This document shows positions 6,473 to 12,828 of a DNA stretch of 13,657 bases, piece by piece. The notes below the pieces were generated by a model. The model saw only the letters and a program-made list of their open reading frames with translations. It did no database searches and was not told the origin of the DNA. The position numbers were made by a program, and so were the translations under genes. Origin of the DNA: Candidatus Peribacteria bacterium. Its GTDB lineage: Bacteria > Patescibacteriota > Gracilibacteria > Peribacterales > Peribacteraceae. Position 1 is the stretch's first letter, and every line of letters begins with the position of its first letter. Location of the stretch: NCBI GenBank assembly GCA_903854455.1, contig CAINWJ010000142.1, forward strand, positions 1-13,657, read 5' to 3'.

Positions 6473-6988
6473 ATGCAATCATTTCTCCAGAGAATCATAG
6501 ATGAACCCACACCGGAAAATCATGCCGCTCTTCTACTGCAAATGGCAAAAGATCAATCTTCTCCTGAACAAATCGCAAGAACTGCTGAGCAATCAATTGC
6601 TGCTCTTTGCGAAAAGATAAAAATTGAGAAATATCTTGCGTTGATACCAGATATCCTCGCACAACTTCCAACTTCAGAACGAGCAAAGATTACAAGTCTT
6701 GTAGGAGACTTGAGTGGTGGCGAGGTTCTTAAGCGCACAGTTACCGTGCTTCACGCACAAGGTCTTCATTTGCGACCATGCAGTGCAATTGTAGGAGCCA
6801 TCAAAAAATTCGATGCTAGAGTAATAATCAAAAAAGATGGTCATCAAATTAATGCAAATAGCATGATTGGGTTGCTTTCGCTCGGTGCAACTCACGGCAC
6901 TGAACTTTATCTTCATGCAGACGGTCCAGATGCAAAGAAGGCGCTGGAGGCCATTGCTCAGTTGTTTGGCGAGCAAATTTCTCACTAA
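6473..6988 (+). CDS. HPr-like phosphocarrier with long N-terminal extension
   Basis: The C-terminal half (about 86-168) is an HPr fold. H99 in GLHLRP corresponds to phosphorylatable His15, and S130 in NANSMIGLLSLGA is 31 residues later, the exact His15-Ser46 spacing of HPr proteins regulated by HPr kinase. The first 85 residues are not an HPr part and I do not recognise them; they are mostly helical-looking and hydrophilic. Free HPr is normally about 85-90 residues, so this 171-residue form is a fusion or extended regulator. No EI, EII or hprK is in the window, so a regulatory rather than sugar-transport role is possible. I place the start at ATG 6473, because the in-frame GTG at 6437 overlaps the -10 box. 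The gene is AT-rich (about 38% GC over 6541-6660, hand count) next to GC-rich neighbours, suggesting different ancestry. Confidence 0.85.
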   Translation: MQSFLQRIIDEPTPENHAALLLQMAKDQSSPEQIARTAEQSIAALCEKIKIEKYLALIPDILAQLPTSERAKITSLVGDLSGGEVLKRTVTVLHAQGLHLRPCSAIVGAIKKFDARVIIKKDGHQINANSMIGLLSLGATHGTELYLHADGPDAKKALEAIAQLFGEQISH

Positions 6989-7006
6989 AGTTTAGACTGA
7001 TTTTCC

Positions 7007-7035
7007 TTGTTCTCCGCATCAATCTGCGGTATACT
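7007..7035 (+). promoter_or_regulatory. Response-regulator promoter with dyad in the spacer, leaderless
   Basis: -35 TTGTTC (7007-7012), 17-bp spacer, -10 TATACT (7030-7035). The expected transcription start at 7042-7043 coincides with the A of ATG 7043, so the mRNA should be leaderless. An inverted repeat CCGCA-N6-TGCGG (7014-7029) fills the spacer, a place where MerR-type regulators bind; an operator role is inference. Confidence 0.7.
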
Positions 7036-7042
7036 GTGTTCT

Positions 7043-7411
7043 ATGGGGCACAAAATTCTCATCGCGGAAGACGATACCGTCCTGCGTGACCTCTACATCC
7101 GCAAGTTCTCGCGGACGGATAACGTTGTCCGTACGGCTGTGAACGGACAGGAAGCGTTGGATGAGATCGCCAAGGAGGCTCCGGAGATTCTCCTGCTGGA
7201 TATCAACATGCCGGTGCTGGACGGTGCCGGGGTCCTAGAGAAGCTGCCGCCCAAGGGTCAGCGTAGCTTCCCGGTCATCATCCTCACGAACTACGGTGAC
7301 CAGGCGAACAAGACGCGCGTGGAGGCGCTGGGGGTCGACGGCTTCTACATCAAGAAAGATATGACGATCAAATCACTGGTGGAGATGGTGGAGACATTAC
7401 TCAAGAAGTAA
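7043..7411 (+). CDS. Single-domain response regulator (CheY-like receiver)
   Basis: The 122-residue protein is a lone receiver domain with no DNA-binding or enzymatic output. Acidic residues E9, D10 and D11, phosphoacceptor D53 (LLLDINMPVLDG), T82 (ILTNYG) and K104 or K105 (FYIKKD) make a complete active site. Such proteins act by binding partners, as CheY does, or by relaying phosphate to another histidine. A TTG at 7007 would extend the frame upstream, but that triplet is the start of the -35 box, so ATG 7043 is preferred; it begins MGHKILIAEDD as receivers usually do. It lies 54 bases after the HPr gene but has its own promoter. The histidine kinase at 1938 is the only kinase in view and a possible partner; this is inference. 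Confidence 0.95.
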   Translation: MGHKILIAEDDTVLRDLYIRKFSRTDNVVRTAVNGQEALDEIAKEAPEILLLDINMPVLDGAGVLEKLPPKGQRSFPVIILTNYGDQANKTRVEALGVDGFYIKKDMTIKSLVEMVETLLKK

Positions 7412-7449
7412 GAGAATCAGCGATAACAACATCGACTTGATTCAAGGGA

Positions 7450-7460
7450 TAGGATAGGAT
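7450..7460 (+). promoter_or_regulatory. Possible twin -10 boxes of the Cys-rich protein gene
   Basis: Two TAGGAT words (7450-7455 and 7455-7460) share one base, an arrangement like the kinase promoter. The second ends 8 bases before ATG 7469, giving a leader of about 2 bases. No good -35 at 16-18 bp. Confidence 0.35.
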
Positions 7461-7468
7461 CTTTTCCT

Positions 7469-7972
7469 ATGACTACATCCCTTCTCACAGCATCGGCAAT
7501 GGTTCTGGTCGCCAGCACCGGCTACACACCCACATTCATACACAACAATCCCGGCATGTACCGTGATGCACAGACCATGTCCCAGAGGTACGAAGGCAAT
7601 GCCTACAGAATGACACGATGCAATGGAAATCCGTGGTGCACAGACATGATGTGGAAGACACGGGCAGAGCTCCAGGGGACACATCAGTATGACCGGGATA
7701 TGTACTCGCGAATGACGCCGTATGTTTCACAGTGGAATAGCTATGACTGCCTGCCATCCAATGGCTTGTACTGGTGCGATCTCCAGTCAGCCTGCCTCCG
7801 GACCGGTACGCCCTGTCGAACGTGGTACCGCGCCGGCACCGACAGCTGCAACACCGCTGGCGGAGAAGTATGGTGCGACTCCAAGCAATCCTGCATGCAG
7901 GCATCGGCTGTGAACAGGACGACGTGTCCGTACACACCGTCGAACCCCTGTAAGAACAGCGCTTGCAGGTAG
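7469..7972 (+). CDS. Secreted Cys-rich repeat protein, hypothetical
   Basis: The 167-residue product begins with a hydrophobic segment (MTTSLLTASAMVLVASTG) that looks like a weak signal peptide without the usual basic N-terminus. The mature part has 12 cysteines (51, 57, 94, 103, 109, 116, 127, 136, 142, 153, 161, 166), an even number suited to disulfides. Two repeats share C-x8-C-x5-C, with YWCDLQSACLR at 101-111 and VWCDSKQSCMQ at 134-144; a partial WC unit occurs at 51-57. There are many Trp, Tyr and Asn residues. This suggests an extracytoplasmic structural or binding module; the function is unknown. The gene converges with the sortase gene, but it has no LPXTG-like signal or C-terminal anchor, so it is probably not a classical sortase substrate. 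The intrinsic terminator at 8034-8077 fits it well. Confidence 0.75.
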   Translation: MTTSLLTASAMVLVASTGYTPTFIHNNPGMYRDAQTMSQRYEGNAYRMTRCNGNPWCTDMMWKTRAELQGTHQYDRDMYSRMTPYVSQWNSYDCLPSNGLYWCDLQSACLRTGTPCRTWYRAGTDSCNTAGGEVWCDSKQSCMQASAVNRTTCPYTPSNPCKNSACR

Positions 7973-8033
7973 GCTGACTGGAAGAGTATTTCGTTGCTTT
8001 CAGTTATCAACTGCCACGAAGAATGACTCCTCA

Positions 8034-8077
8034 CTCCTCTCCCTCCCGTCACAACGCTGGAAGGGAGAGGAGTTTTT
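8034..8077 (+). terminator. Intrinsic terminator of the Cys-rich protein gene
   Basis: CTCCTCTCCCT (8034-8044) and AGGGAGAGGAG (8062-8072) form a perfect 11-bp stem with a 17-base loop, followed by TTTTT (8073-8077). The T-run is on the plus strand only, so it serves the plus-strand gene. Confidence 0.85.
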
Positions 8078-8086
8078 CATTTGGAT

Positions 8087-8130
8087 TGCCAGATAAACAT
8101 TGGAAAAAACATGTAATGATCCACCTGGCA
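8087..8130 (-). other. Imperfect hairpin just past the sortase stop
   Basis: TGCCAG (8087-8092) pairs with CTGGCA (8125-8130), with inner pairs GAT/ATC and ACAT/ATGT. It begins about 11 bases after the sortase TAG in the minus direction. No T-run follows, so a role as 3' end structure is tentative. Confidence 0.25.
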
Positions 8131-8141
8131 GTCTCCTGATG

Positions 8142-9302
8142 CTATTTGAGTGCAATCTTCTCAACCGGTGTCGCCAGCACCAGGTACCGCTGCTGGATGG
8201 AGTCCGGCGGCCAGCAGGTGTAGAGGATGAGCGTCTCGGCATCATCATCGGACTCGAAGAGAGTCTTGTCGCTCGCGGATACCGTCTTCTTGGCAGTCAC
8301 CTGATACACGTACAACGTGCCATCGTACGTGACGTACACTTTGGCACCGACGGCGACTTTGTTAATCGTCCGGAAGATCTTCGTGTACTGCGACAGATCC
8401 CACGGCCAGCCGCTGCTGTGACCGTAGATCAGCACCTTGCCGCTGCCGCCGGGATAGGACATCAGGTGCCCCACTCCTTTATCCAGTACAGCCAATACAC
8501 CTTTCTGCGTGTACGGATCAGCTGGATGGATGATGGCAAGATCGACGATACCGATGGATGGAACGGAGATGGCGAACGGCTTGGCAGATGCAAATTGATT
8601 GGCATCACCGGTCTCGGCAACGGGTGCGCTGATCGGACTTTGCTTGGATGGAAGGGCAGATCCGTCGGCGGGAAATGCAACCAGATTCTGGAGACGAACT
8701 GTGCGCATACGGTAGACCAGATCGAAGAGCTCGCCGCGCGTCATGGCATCCGAAAGATTCAAACGGCTGTTTTGCATGATGGCGTTGCGACTGATCACAG
8801 CACTGACGGCATCCGTGTACCACTGACCGCGCGCATTCTGGAGATCGGCAGATGACTGGAATGCAACGGACGCTGCATTCACTCCATACAACCTGGCTAC
8901 CAACACTAGCGCTTCGGCAACGGTCACATTGGCACCCGGACGAAACGTGCCGTCGGGATACCCCTTCACGAGACCGCTCGTAAATCCTGCCTCCACGTAC
9001 GGCGCATACCACGCCGTCTGATCCATGTCACCGAAGAGCGGCAACGGCGGCAGATTCTTCTTGGCGAGATCGGCACGCGCGGCAGCGGCAGCATCGGACC
9101 GAAGAATGATCTTGAGTGCCTCGGCACGATTCACTGAATCCCGCACACGAACGTCATTCCCGGTGGGCACATCGATGATGCCGGCACGTTGCAGAGCGAC
9201 CACTGCAGGTGCGTACGACTCGTATGGAAGCTCGGCAGCGAACACGGTCACACAAGAGACGAACGCCAGAACCAGAGCCGCTGAAACAGTGATCCGTCGC
9301 AT
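8142..9302 (-). CDS. SLH-domain sortase (class D/E-like)
   Basis: A sortase cleaves a sorting signal on exported proteins and joins them to an amine acceptor at the surface. The 386-residue protein has a signal peptide (1-23, cleavage near VFAA-EL). Three S-layer homology repeats follow at about 25-72, 88-140 and 150-202; the second is clearest (GLVKGYPDGTFRPGANVTVAEAL). After a linker, the sortase fold occupies about 243-386, with catalytic H295 (LIYGHSSG), C363 (LILYTCWPP) and R372 (QQRYLVLA) all present. Most sortases are held by a membrane helix; here the SLH repeats would attach the enzyme to cell-wall polymer instead. It has its own strong promoter and converges with the Cys-rich gene. 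The exact sortase class is uncertain, and no substrate is recognisable nearby. Confidence 0.92.
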   Translation of the reverse strand: MRRITVSAALVLAFVSCVTVFAAELPYESYAPAVVALQRAGIIDVPTGNDVRVRDSVNRAEALKIILRSDAAAAARADLAKKNLPPLPLFGDMDQTAWYAPYVEAGFTSGLVKGYPDGTFRPGANVTVAEALVLVARLYGVNAASVAFQSSADLQNARGQWYTDAVSAVISRNAIMQNSRLNLSDAMTRGELFDLVYRMRTVRLQNLVAFPADGSALPSKQSPISAPVAETGDANQFASAKPFAISVPSIGIVDLAIIHPADPYTQKGVLAVLDKGVGHLMSYPGGSGKVLIYGHSSGWPWDLSQYTKIFRTINKVAVGAKVYVTYDGTLYVYQVTAKKTVSASDKTLFESDDDAETLILYTCWPPDSIQQRYLVLATPVEKIALK

Positions 9303-9311
9303 GGAGTTTGT

Positions 9312-9339
9312 ATTGTAATGATTTTTGTGGTTTTGTCAA
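9312..9339 (-). promoter_or_regulatory. Near-consensus promoter of the sortase gene
   Basis: On the minus strand, -35 TTGACA (9334-9339, perfect), 16-bp spacer and -10 TACAAT (9312-9317). Transcription should start near 9305, only about 3 bases before the ATG at 9302, so the mRNA is nearly leaderless. Confidence 0.85.
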
Positions 9340-9423
9340 TCGTTCGACGATACCTGTTCCCGCAGGAAGAATCCTTCGGCAGCCTCAGGACAAGTCCTGC
9401 GCTGACATCGAATAGATGTTTCC

Positions 9424-9455
9424 TGACCCCTGACCCTGACCCCTGACCCTGACCC
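9424..9455. repeat. TGACCC(C) tandem repeat at the serA 3' end
   Basis: Five abutting units of 7, 6, 7, 6 and 6 bases (TGACCCC or TGACCC) end one base from the serA stop codon. An opposite-strand version lies at 12765-12781. The heptamer form read as GACCCCT fits the N-A-YYYY-N skeleton of the other heptamers. The rest of 9340-9456 holds a CAGGA-CAAG-TCCTG hairpin near 9391 and no gene. Confidence 0.8.
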
Positions 9456-9456
9456 T

Positions 9457-10689
9457 CTAGTACAGCACCCTCGTCCGTATCGTCCCTGGGATCCGATCCA
9501 GCTCAGCCTTGAGACCAGTCCCCTTCTTCTCATCCACATCCGTCACGACGTACCCGATGTCGGCATCGGTTTCCAGGAACTGGCTCGCGATGTTGACAGA
9601 GGCTTTCGCGAAGACATCGTTCACGGCAGCCAGGACGCCCGGACGATTCTCGTGAATGTGCAGGATGCGGTGTCTGCCGGCATGCGACGGCAGTGACACA
9701 GGCAGGAAATTGACCGCACCGGCAGTCGCTCCCGTATCGCAGAACAACAATAATTTTTCGGCCACGTCTCTGCCGATTCTCTCCTGCGCCTCGGCAGTAC
9801 TCCCCGCAATGTGCGGTGTCAGGATCACGTTGGTAAGCCCCTGCAATGGCGAATGGAACGGCAGCTTGGATGACACCGGCTCCTCGGGATGCACGTCGAG
9901 CGCCGCACCGGCGATGTGACCGCTACGAATGGCTCTGTCCAATGCGGCAATATCCACTACTTGGCCGCGCGACGCATTGATCAAACATGCACCCTTCTTC
10001 ATAGCAGCCAGCTCCTTCTGCCCGATCAGATGTTTGGTCGACGATCCTCCCGGCACATGGAGTGTCACGACATCCGCGGCTTTCAGTAGAGCATCCAACG
10101 ATTTAACCGGCTCCGCGTTGCCGAGTGTCAGCTTCGATTCAATGTCATGGAAGAGAACACGCATGCCGAGTGCCTCGGCGAGAATCCCGACCTGCGTGCC
10201 GATGTGCCCGTAGCCGACGATCCCAATGGTTTTACCACGCGCCTCGAACGATCCTGCGGCGGTCTTCTGCCATGTGCCCAGGTGAGCGGCAGCGTTCCTG
10301 GCTGGAATGCCGCGCATGAGCATCACCGCTTCAGCGATCACCAGCTCAGCCACACTCCGCGTGTTGGCAAACGGCGCATTGAAAACCGGCACACCCTTCT
10401 TCCTGGCCGCCTTCAGATCCACCTGATTGGTGCCGATGCAGAAGCAGCCGACCGTGAGCAGCTTCCTGGCATGCTCCATGACACGCGCAGTCACCTCCGT
10501 CCCTGAACGGATGCCGAGAATATGAACAGAAGGAATGGCTTCACACAGTTCTTCCTCCGTCATCTCACCGCGACGCGAATCGATGAGCGAGAAGCCCTGG
10601 TCACGGAAATACGTCTCTGCGGATGGATGGATGCCTCCGAGCAGCAGAATGTTGATCTTATCCTTCGGGAACGACGTCTGATGGTTCAT
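9457..10689 (-). CDS. serA: D-3-phosphoglycerate dehydrogenase
   Basis: It oxidises 3-phosphoglycerate to 3-phosphohydroxypyruvate with NAD+, the first step of serine synthesis. The 410-residue length equals E. coli SerA. The Rossmann motif is GYGHIG at 159-164. The catalytic trio is R241 (NASRGQ), E270 (DVHPEEP) and H293 (TPHIAGST), matching the D-2-hydroxyacid dehydrogenase family. A C-terminal ACT domain (about 340-410, LHIHENRPGVLAAVNDVFA) would bind L-serine for feedback inhibition, as in the E. coli enzyme. ATG 10689 overlaps the serB stop as ATGA, so translation is probably coupled to serB. SerC, the middle enzyme, is not in the window. Confidence is high because of the ACT domain, the length and the serB partner; a different 2-hydroxyacid dehydrogenase is unlikely. 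Confidence 0.96.
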   Translation of the reverse strand: MNHQTSFPKDKINILLLGGIHPSAETYFRDQGFSLIDSRRGEMTEEELCEAIPSVHILGIRSGTEVTARVMEHARKLLTVGCFCIGTNQVDLKAARKKGVPVFNAPFANTRSVAELVIAEAVMLMRGIPARNAAAHLGTWQKTAAGSFEARGKTIGIVGYGHIGTQVGILAEALGMRVLFHDIESKLTLGNAEPVKSLDALLKAADVVTLHVPGGSSTKHLIGQKELAAMKKGACLINASRGQVVDIAALDRAIRSGHIAGAALDVHPEEPVSSKLPFHSPLQGLTNVILTPHIAGSTAEAQERIGRDVAEKLLLFCDTGATAGAVNFLPVSLPSHAGRHRILHIHENRPGVLAAVNDVFAKASVNIASQFLETDADIGYVVTDVDEKKGTGLKAELDRIPGTIRTRVLY

Positions 10690-11378
10690 AGGGGAAGGAA
10701 GGAATGGATGGCGTGATCGAGCTCGGCAATCGTGCGGACGAAGACGGGAGCATTCTCTTCCACTGACGGGCGGACTGCAAAGATCCCCACTCCGATGAAA
10801 TGATCGACAACGTTCTCACGGAACGGATGCAGATCCGATGCGCCATCACCAACCATCACGGCAGTACCGCTGATCCTTCCTGATGCTCGAAGTTCACGGA
10901 TAATCTCTGTTTTGCCCGTACTCGTCGCAAGCGGTCCTGTGCTCACGTCAACGAGAACATCTCCGTCGAAGATTCCAGCATTGGCGAAGCACCGATCTGC
11001 AGGAATCCCGAGAATCTTCGCAACCGGCTCGATGACATCCATCAGAGCTCCGCTGATAATGTATGCCGAAGCTCCGACGTCATGAATCGACCGGATGATG
11101 CCTTCCATACCCGGAGCAATCGTCTGAGCAATGCTACGCTCAAGTTCCTCGAGGTCACGACGACGCGGATGAGCCACACTCAAGCGACGGTTGATGGAGG
11201 TACGGAGATCGATCTTCCCCTCCATACCCTCGCATGTAATCGCATGAATCCTCTCCTTGGCACGCGCCAAATCCTGCCCCTGCATCGTCCGCTGTAGCGT
11301 CATCCCGATCAGCTCATCCAGCGACTCGATGGACACCAGTGTGGAGTCGAAGTCGAAGATGAATGAAGGAAGAGGCAA
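10686..11378 (-). CDS. serB: Phosphoserine phosphatase (HAD family)
   Basis: It probably removes phosphate from O-phosphoserine, the last step of serine synthesis. The 230-residue protein carries all HAD motifs: nucleophile D9 and D11 in DFDSTL, S109 in IISG, K156 in TGKTEII, and D178/D182 in GDGASDL, with a helical cap between about 16 and 85. The start is TTG at 11378: an in-frame TGA lies six codons upstream, and the first internal Met (26) comes after the nucleophile motif. The start is preceded by an extended -10 and no Shine-Dalgarno. The final TGA overlaps serA ATG, forming a serB-serA unit. Sequence alone cannot exclude another small-molecule HAD phosphatase, but the neighbour makes SerB the best call. 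Confidence 0.9.
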   Translation of the reverse strand: MPLPSFIFDFDSTLVSIESLDELIGMTLQRTMQGQDLARAKERIHAITCEGMEGKIDLRTSINRRLSVAHPRRRDLEELERSIAQTIAPGMEGIIRSIHDVGASAYIISGALMDVIEPVAKILGIPADRCFANAGIFDGDVLVDVSTGPLATSTGKTEIIRELRASGRISGTAVMVGDGASDLHPFRENVVDHFIGVGIFAVRPSVEENAPVFVRTIAELDHAIHSFLPL

Positions 11379-11387
11379 GCAGAAGAA

Positions 11388-11396
11388 AGAGTATCA
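11388..11396 (-). promoter_or_regulatory. Extended -10 promoter of serB-serA
   Basis: Minus strand reads TGA-TACTCT (11396 to 11388), an extended -10 (TGn plus hexamer), ending 9 bases before the TTG start. It closely matches the flavoprotein gene's TGA-TATTCT. Predicted leader is about 3 bases. Confidence 0.5.
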
Positions 11397-11406
11397 GAAA
11401 ATACAG

Positions 11407-11483
11407 CGTAGCTGCGACATCGTGTCGCAGACGACAAGATATCGAGTTCACTATGGATTCCGGGGCACGATGCCCCGGCTACG
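11407..11483. repeat. Inverted REP-like doublet between the flavoprotein gene and serB
   Basis: Outer arms CGTAGC (11407-11412) and GCTACG (11478-11483) enclose two perfect 8-bp hairpins: CTGCGACA/TGTCGCAG (11412-11430, loop TCG) and CCGGGGCA/TGCCCCGG (11460-11478, loop CGA). Read outward, both units share a CACGATG centre and a GCTACG end, while their stem arms differ and still pair. This is the layout of two head-to-head palindromic REP units. It sits between the flavoprotein stop and the serB promoter, and could stabilise the upstream mRNA or act as a weak terminator. Confidence 0.75.
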
Positions 11484-11486
11484 AGA

Positions 11487-12719
11487 TTATTGCGCACCTT
11501 CCCCCGCCACGTATCCCGTCGTCCAGCAGATCTGCAAACTAAACCCTCCCGACGGACGATCGAAATCGAGGATGTCTCCGGCAAAGAACAGATTCGGACA
11601 CACCTTCGATCGCATTGTTTTGAAATCGATCTCGTCGAGTAAAACGCCACCACTCGTCACGATGGCATCTTCCTCCCCGAGCAATCCCGCGACCTGCATG
11701 GGGACATTCTTGGCGACACGAACGAATGCCTCGCGCTCCTCGCGCTTCAGCTGATGCATCGGCGTCTCCGGTTTGATCCCCGCGAGCATGAACAGCACTT
11801 CTGCGAGTCTCGGCTGAATAATTTCTCCGATGGCATTCTTGAGCATCTTGTTCTTCTCCCGCTCGACGACTTCCAGAATTTTACGATCAACGGCACCGGG
11901 ATCCAGTGACGGGAAGAGGTCGAGCGAGAGCCAGACATCGCCCGATTTGAGCATCTCGCCGATCCGCTTGCTCATATTGAGAACCAGCGGTCCCGATAGA
12001 CCGACGTGCGTGAAGAGAATCTTGCCGATGCGGCTCTCCCCTTTTGCTTTCCCGACGAGCACGGTCAACCGCACATCCTGCAGGCTGATGCCAGCGAGGC
12101 GACTGACCCACGGATCTTTGATTTCGATCGGGACGAGCGCGGCATCCGGTTCGACGACCGTGTGACCCAGTTTCCTGAGCCAGGGAAATCCGTCACCGGT
12201 CGAACCGGTCTCGGGATGGGATTTTCCTCCGGTCGCCAGGATGAACCGGTCAGCGGTGACTTCACTGCCTTTGAGAATCGCCTTCGTGATCTTTCCGCTC
12301 TCCACTGTCAATGATTGCACCGGCTTATGGAGGAGCATCGTCACACGACCGGCTTTCATGTAATCGATCAATGTTCTGAGTACGCTCTCCGCTTTGTCAC
12401 TCACCGGAAACGCGCGCTTCTCCGGCTCGATCTTGAGCGGAAGACCGTGAGTCTCAAAAAATTCCATCGTTTCCGGAACACCGAACCGGGAGAACGGGGA
12501 AAAGAGTGCCTTGCCTTTTACGCCGTACTTCTTGATCAACGCATGCGTATCAAGTTCCGCATTGAGAATGTTGCAGCGTCCGCCACCTGTGAGCAGTAGC
12601 TTGTTCCCGAGTGTCGGATTCTTCTCGATGAGAACGACCTTGGCACCCAACTCAGCAGCTCTGCCGGCAGCGATCATTCCCGCCGGACCTCCGCCGATGA
12701 CGGCAACATCGAAATGCAT
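11487..12719 (-). CDS. HI0933/YhiN-family FAD-dependent oxidoreductase
   Basis: This is a flavoprotein of unknown substrate. The 410-residue protein begins with a dinucleotide-binding loop (VAVIGGGPAGMIAAG, residues 5-19). It then has the family hallmark GNKLLLTGGGRCN at 38-50. The C-terminal FAD-contacting block NLFFAGDILDFDRPSGG at 376-392 is followed by FSLQICWTTGYVAG. Length and both signatures are typical of the YhiN/HI0933 group, often annotated aminoacetone oxidase or NAD(P)/FAD-dependent oxidoreductase without firm biochemistry. The ATG follows six C residues and a -10-like TATTCT, so the transcript is probably leaderless. It is transcribed toward serB-serA but separated by the REP-like doublet; no functional link to serine synthesis is evident. 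Confidence 0.93.
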   Translation of the reverse strand: MHFDVAVIGGGPAGMIAAGRAAELGAKVVLIEKNPTLGNKLLLTGGGRCNILNAELDTHALIKKYGVKGKALFSPFSRFGVPETMEFFETHGLPLKIEPEKRAFPVSDKAESVLRTLIDYMKAGRVTMLLHKPVQSLTVESGKITKAILKGSEVTADRFILATGGKSHPETGSTGDGFPWLRKLGHTVVEPDAALVPIEIKDPWVSRLAGISLQDVRLTVLVGKAKGESRIGKILFTHVGLSGPLVLNMSKRIGEMLKSGDVWLSLDLFPSLDPGAVDRKILEVVEREKNKMLKNAIGEIIQPRLAEVLFMLAGIKPETPMHQLKREEREAFVRVAKNVPMQVAGLLGEEDAIVTSGGVLLDEIDFKTMRSKVCPNLFFAGDILDFDRPSGGFSLQICWTTGYVAGEGAQ

Positions 12720-12725
12720 GGGGGG

Positions 12726-12734
12726 AGAATATCA
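12726..12734 (-). promoter_or_regulatory. Extended -10 promoter of the flavoprotein gene
   Basis: Minus strand reads TGA-TATTCT; hexamer at 12726-12731, ending 6 bases (all C) before ATG 12719. The expected start falls on or beside the A of the ATG, giving a leaderless mRNA. No clear -35. Confidence 0.5.
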
Positions 12735-12764
12735 GAAGAAGGATCGGGGTCGGGTATCAGGTGT

Positions 12765-12781
12765 TCAGGGTCAGGGTCAGG
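12765..12781. repeat. TCAGGG tandem repeat
   Basis: Two TCAGGG units plus TCAGG. It is the reverse complement of the TGACCC repeat beside serA. It lies between the ABC-F stop and the flavoprotein promoter. Confidence 0.65.
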
Positions 12782-12828
12782 AACCGGAAATCAATCAACA
12801 GTCTTTCGTTGTGCCTGCCCCTCATCGT

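Noticed and set aside
7007..7042. Upstream TTG start for the response regulator
   Set aside because: This triplet is part of the -35 element, and the receiver fold begins normally at ATG 7043.
8100..8855. 251-codon forward frame across the sortase gene
   Set aside because: Shadow of the sortase coding sequence, which has an intact triad and a strong promoter.
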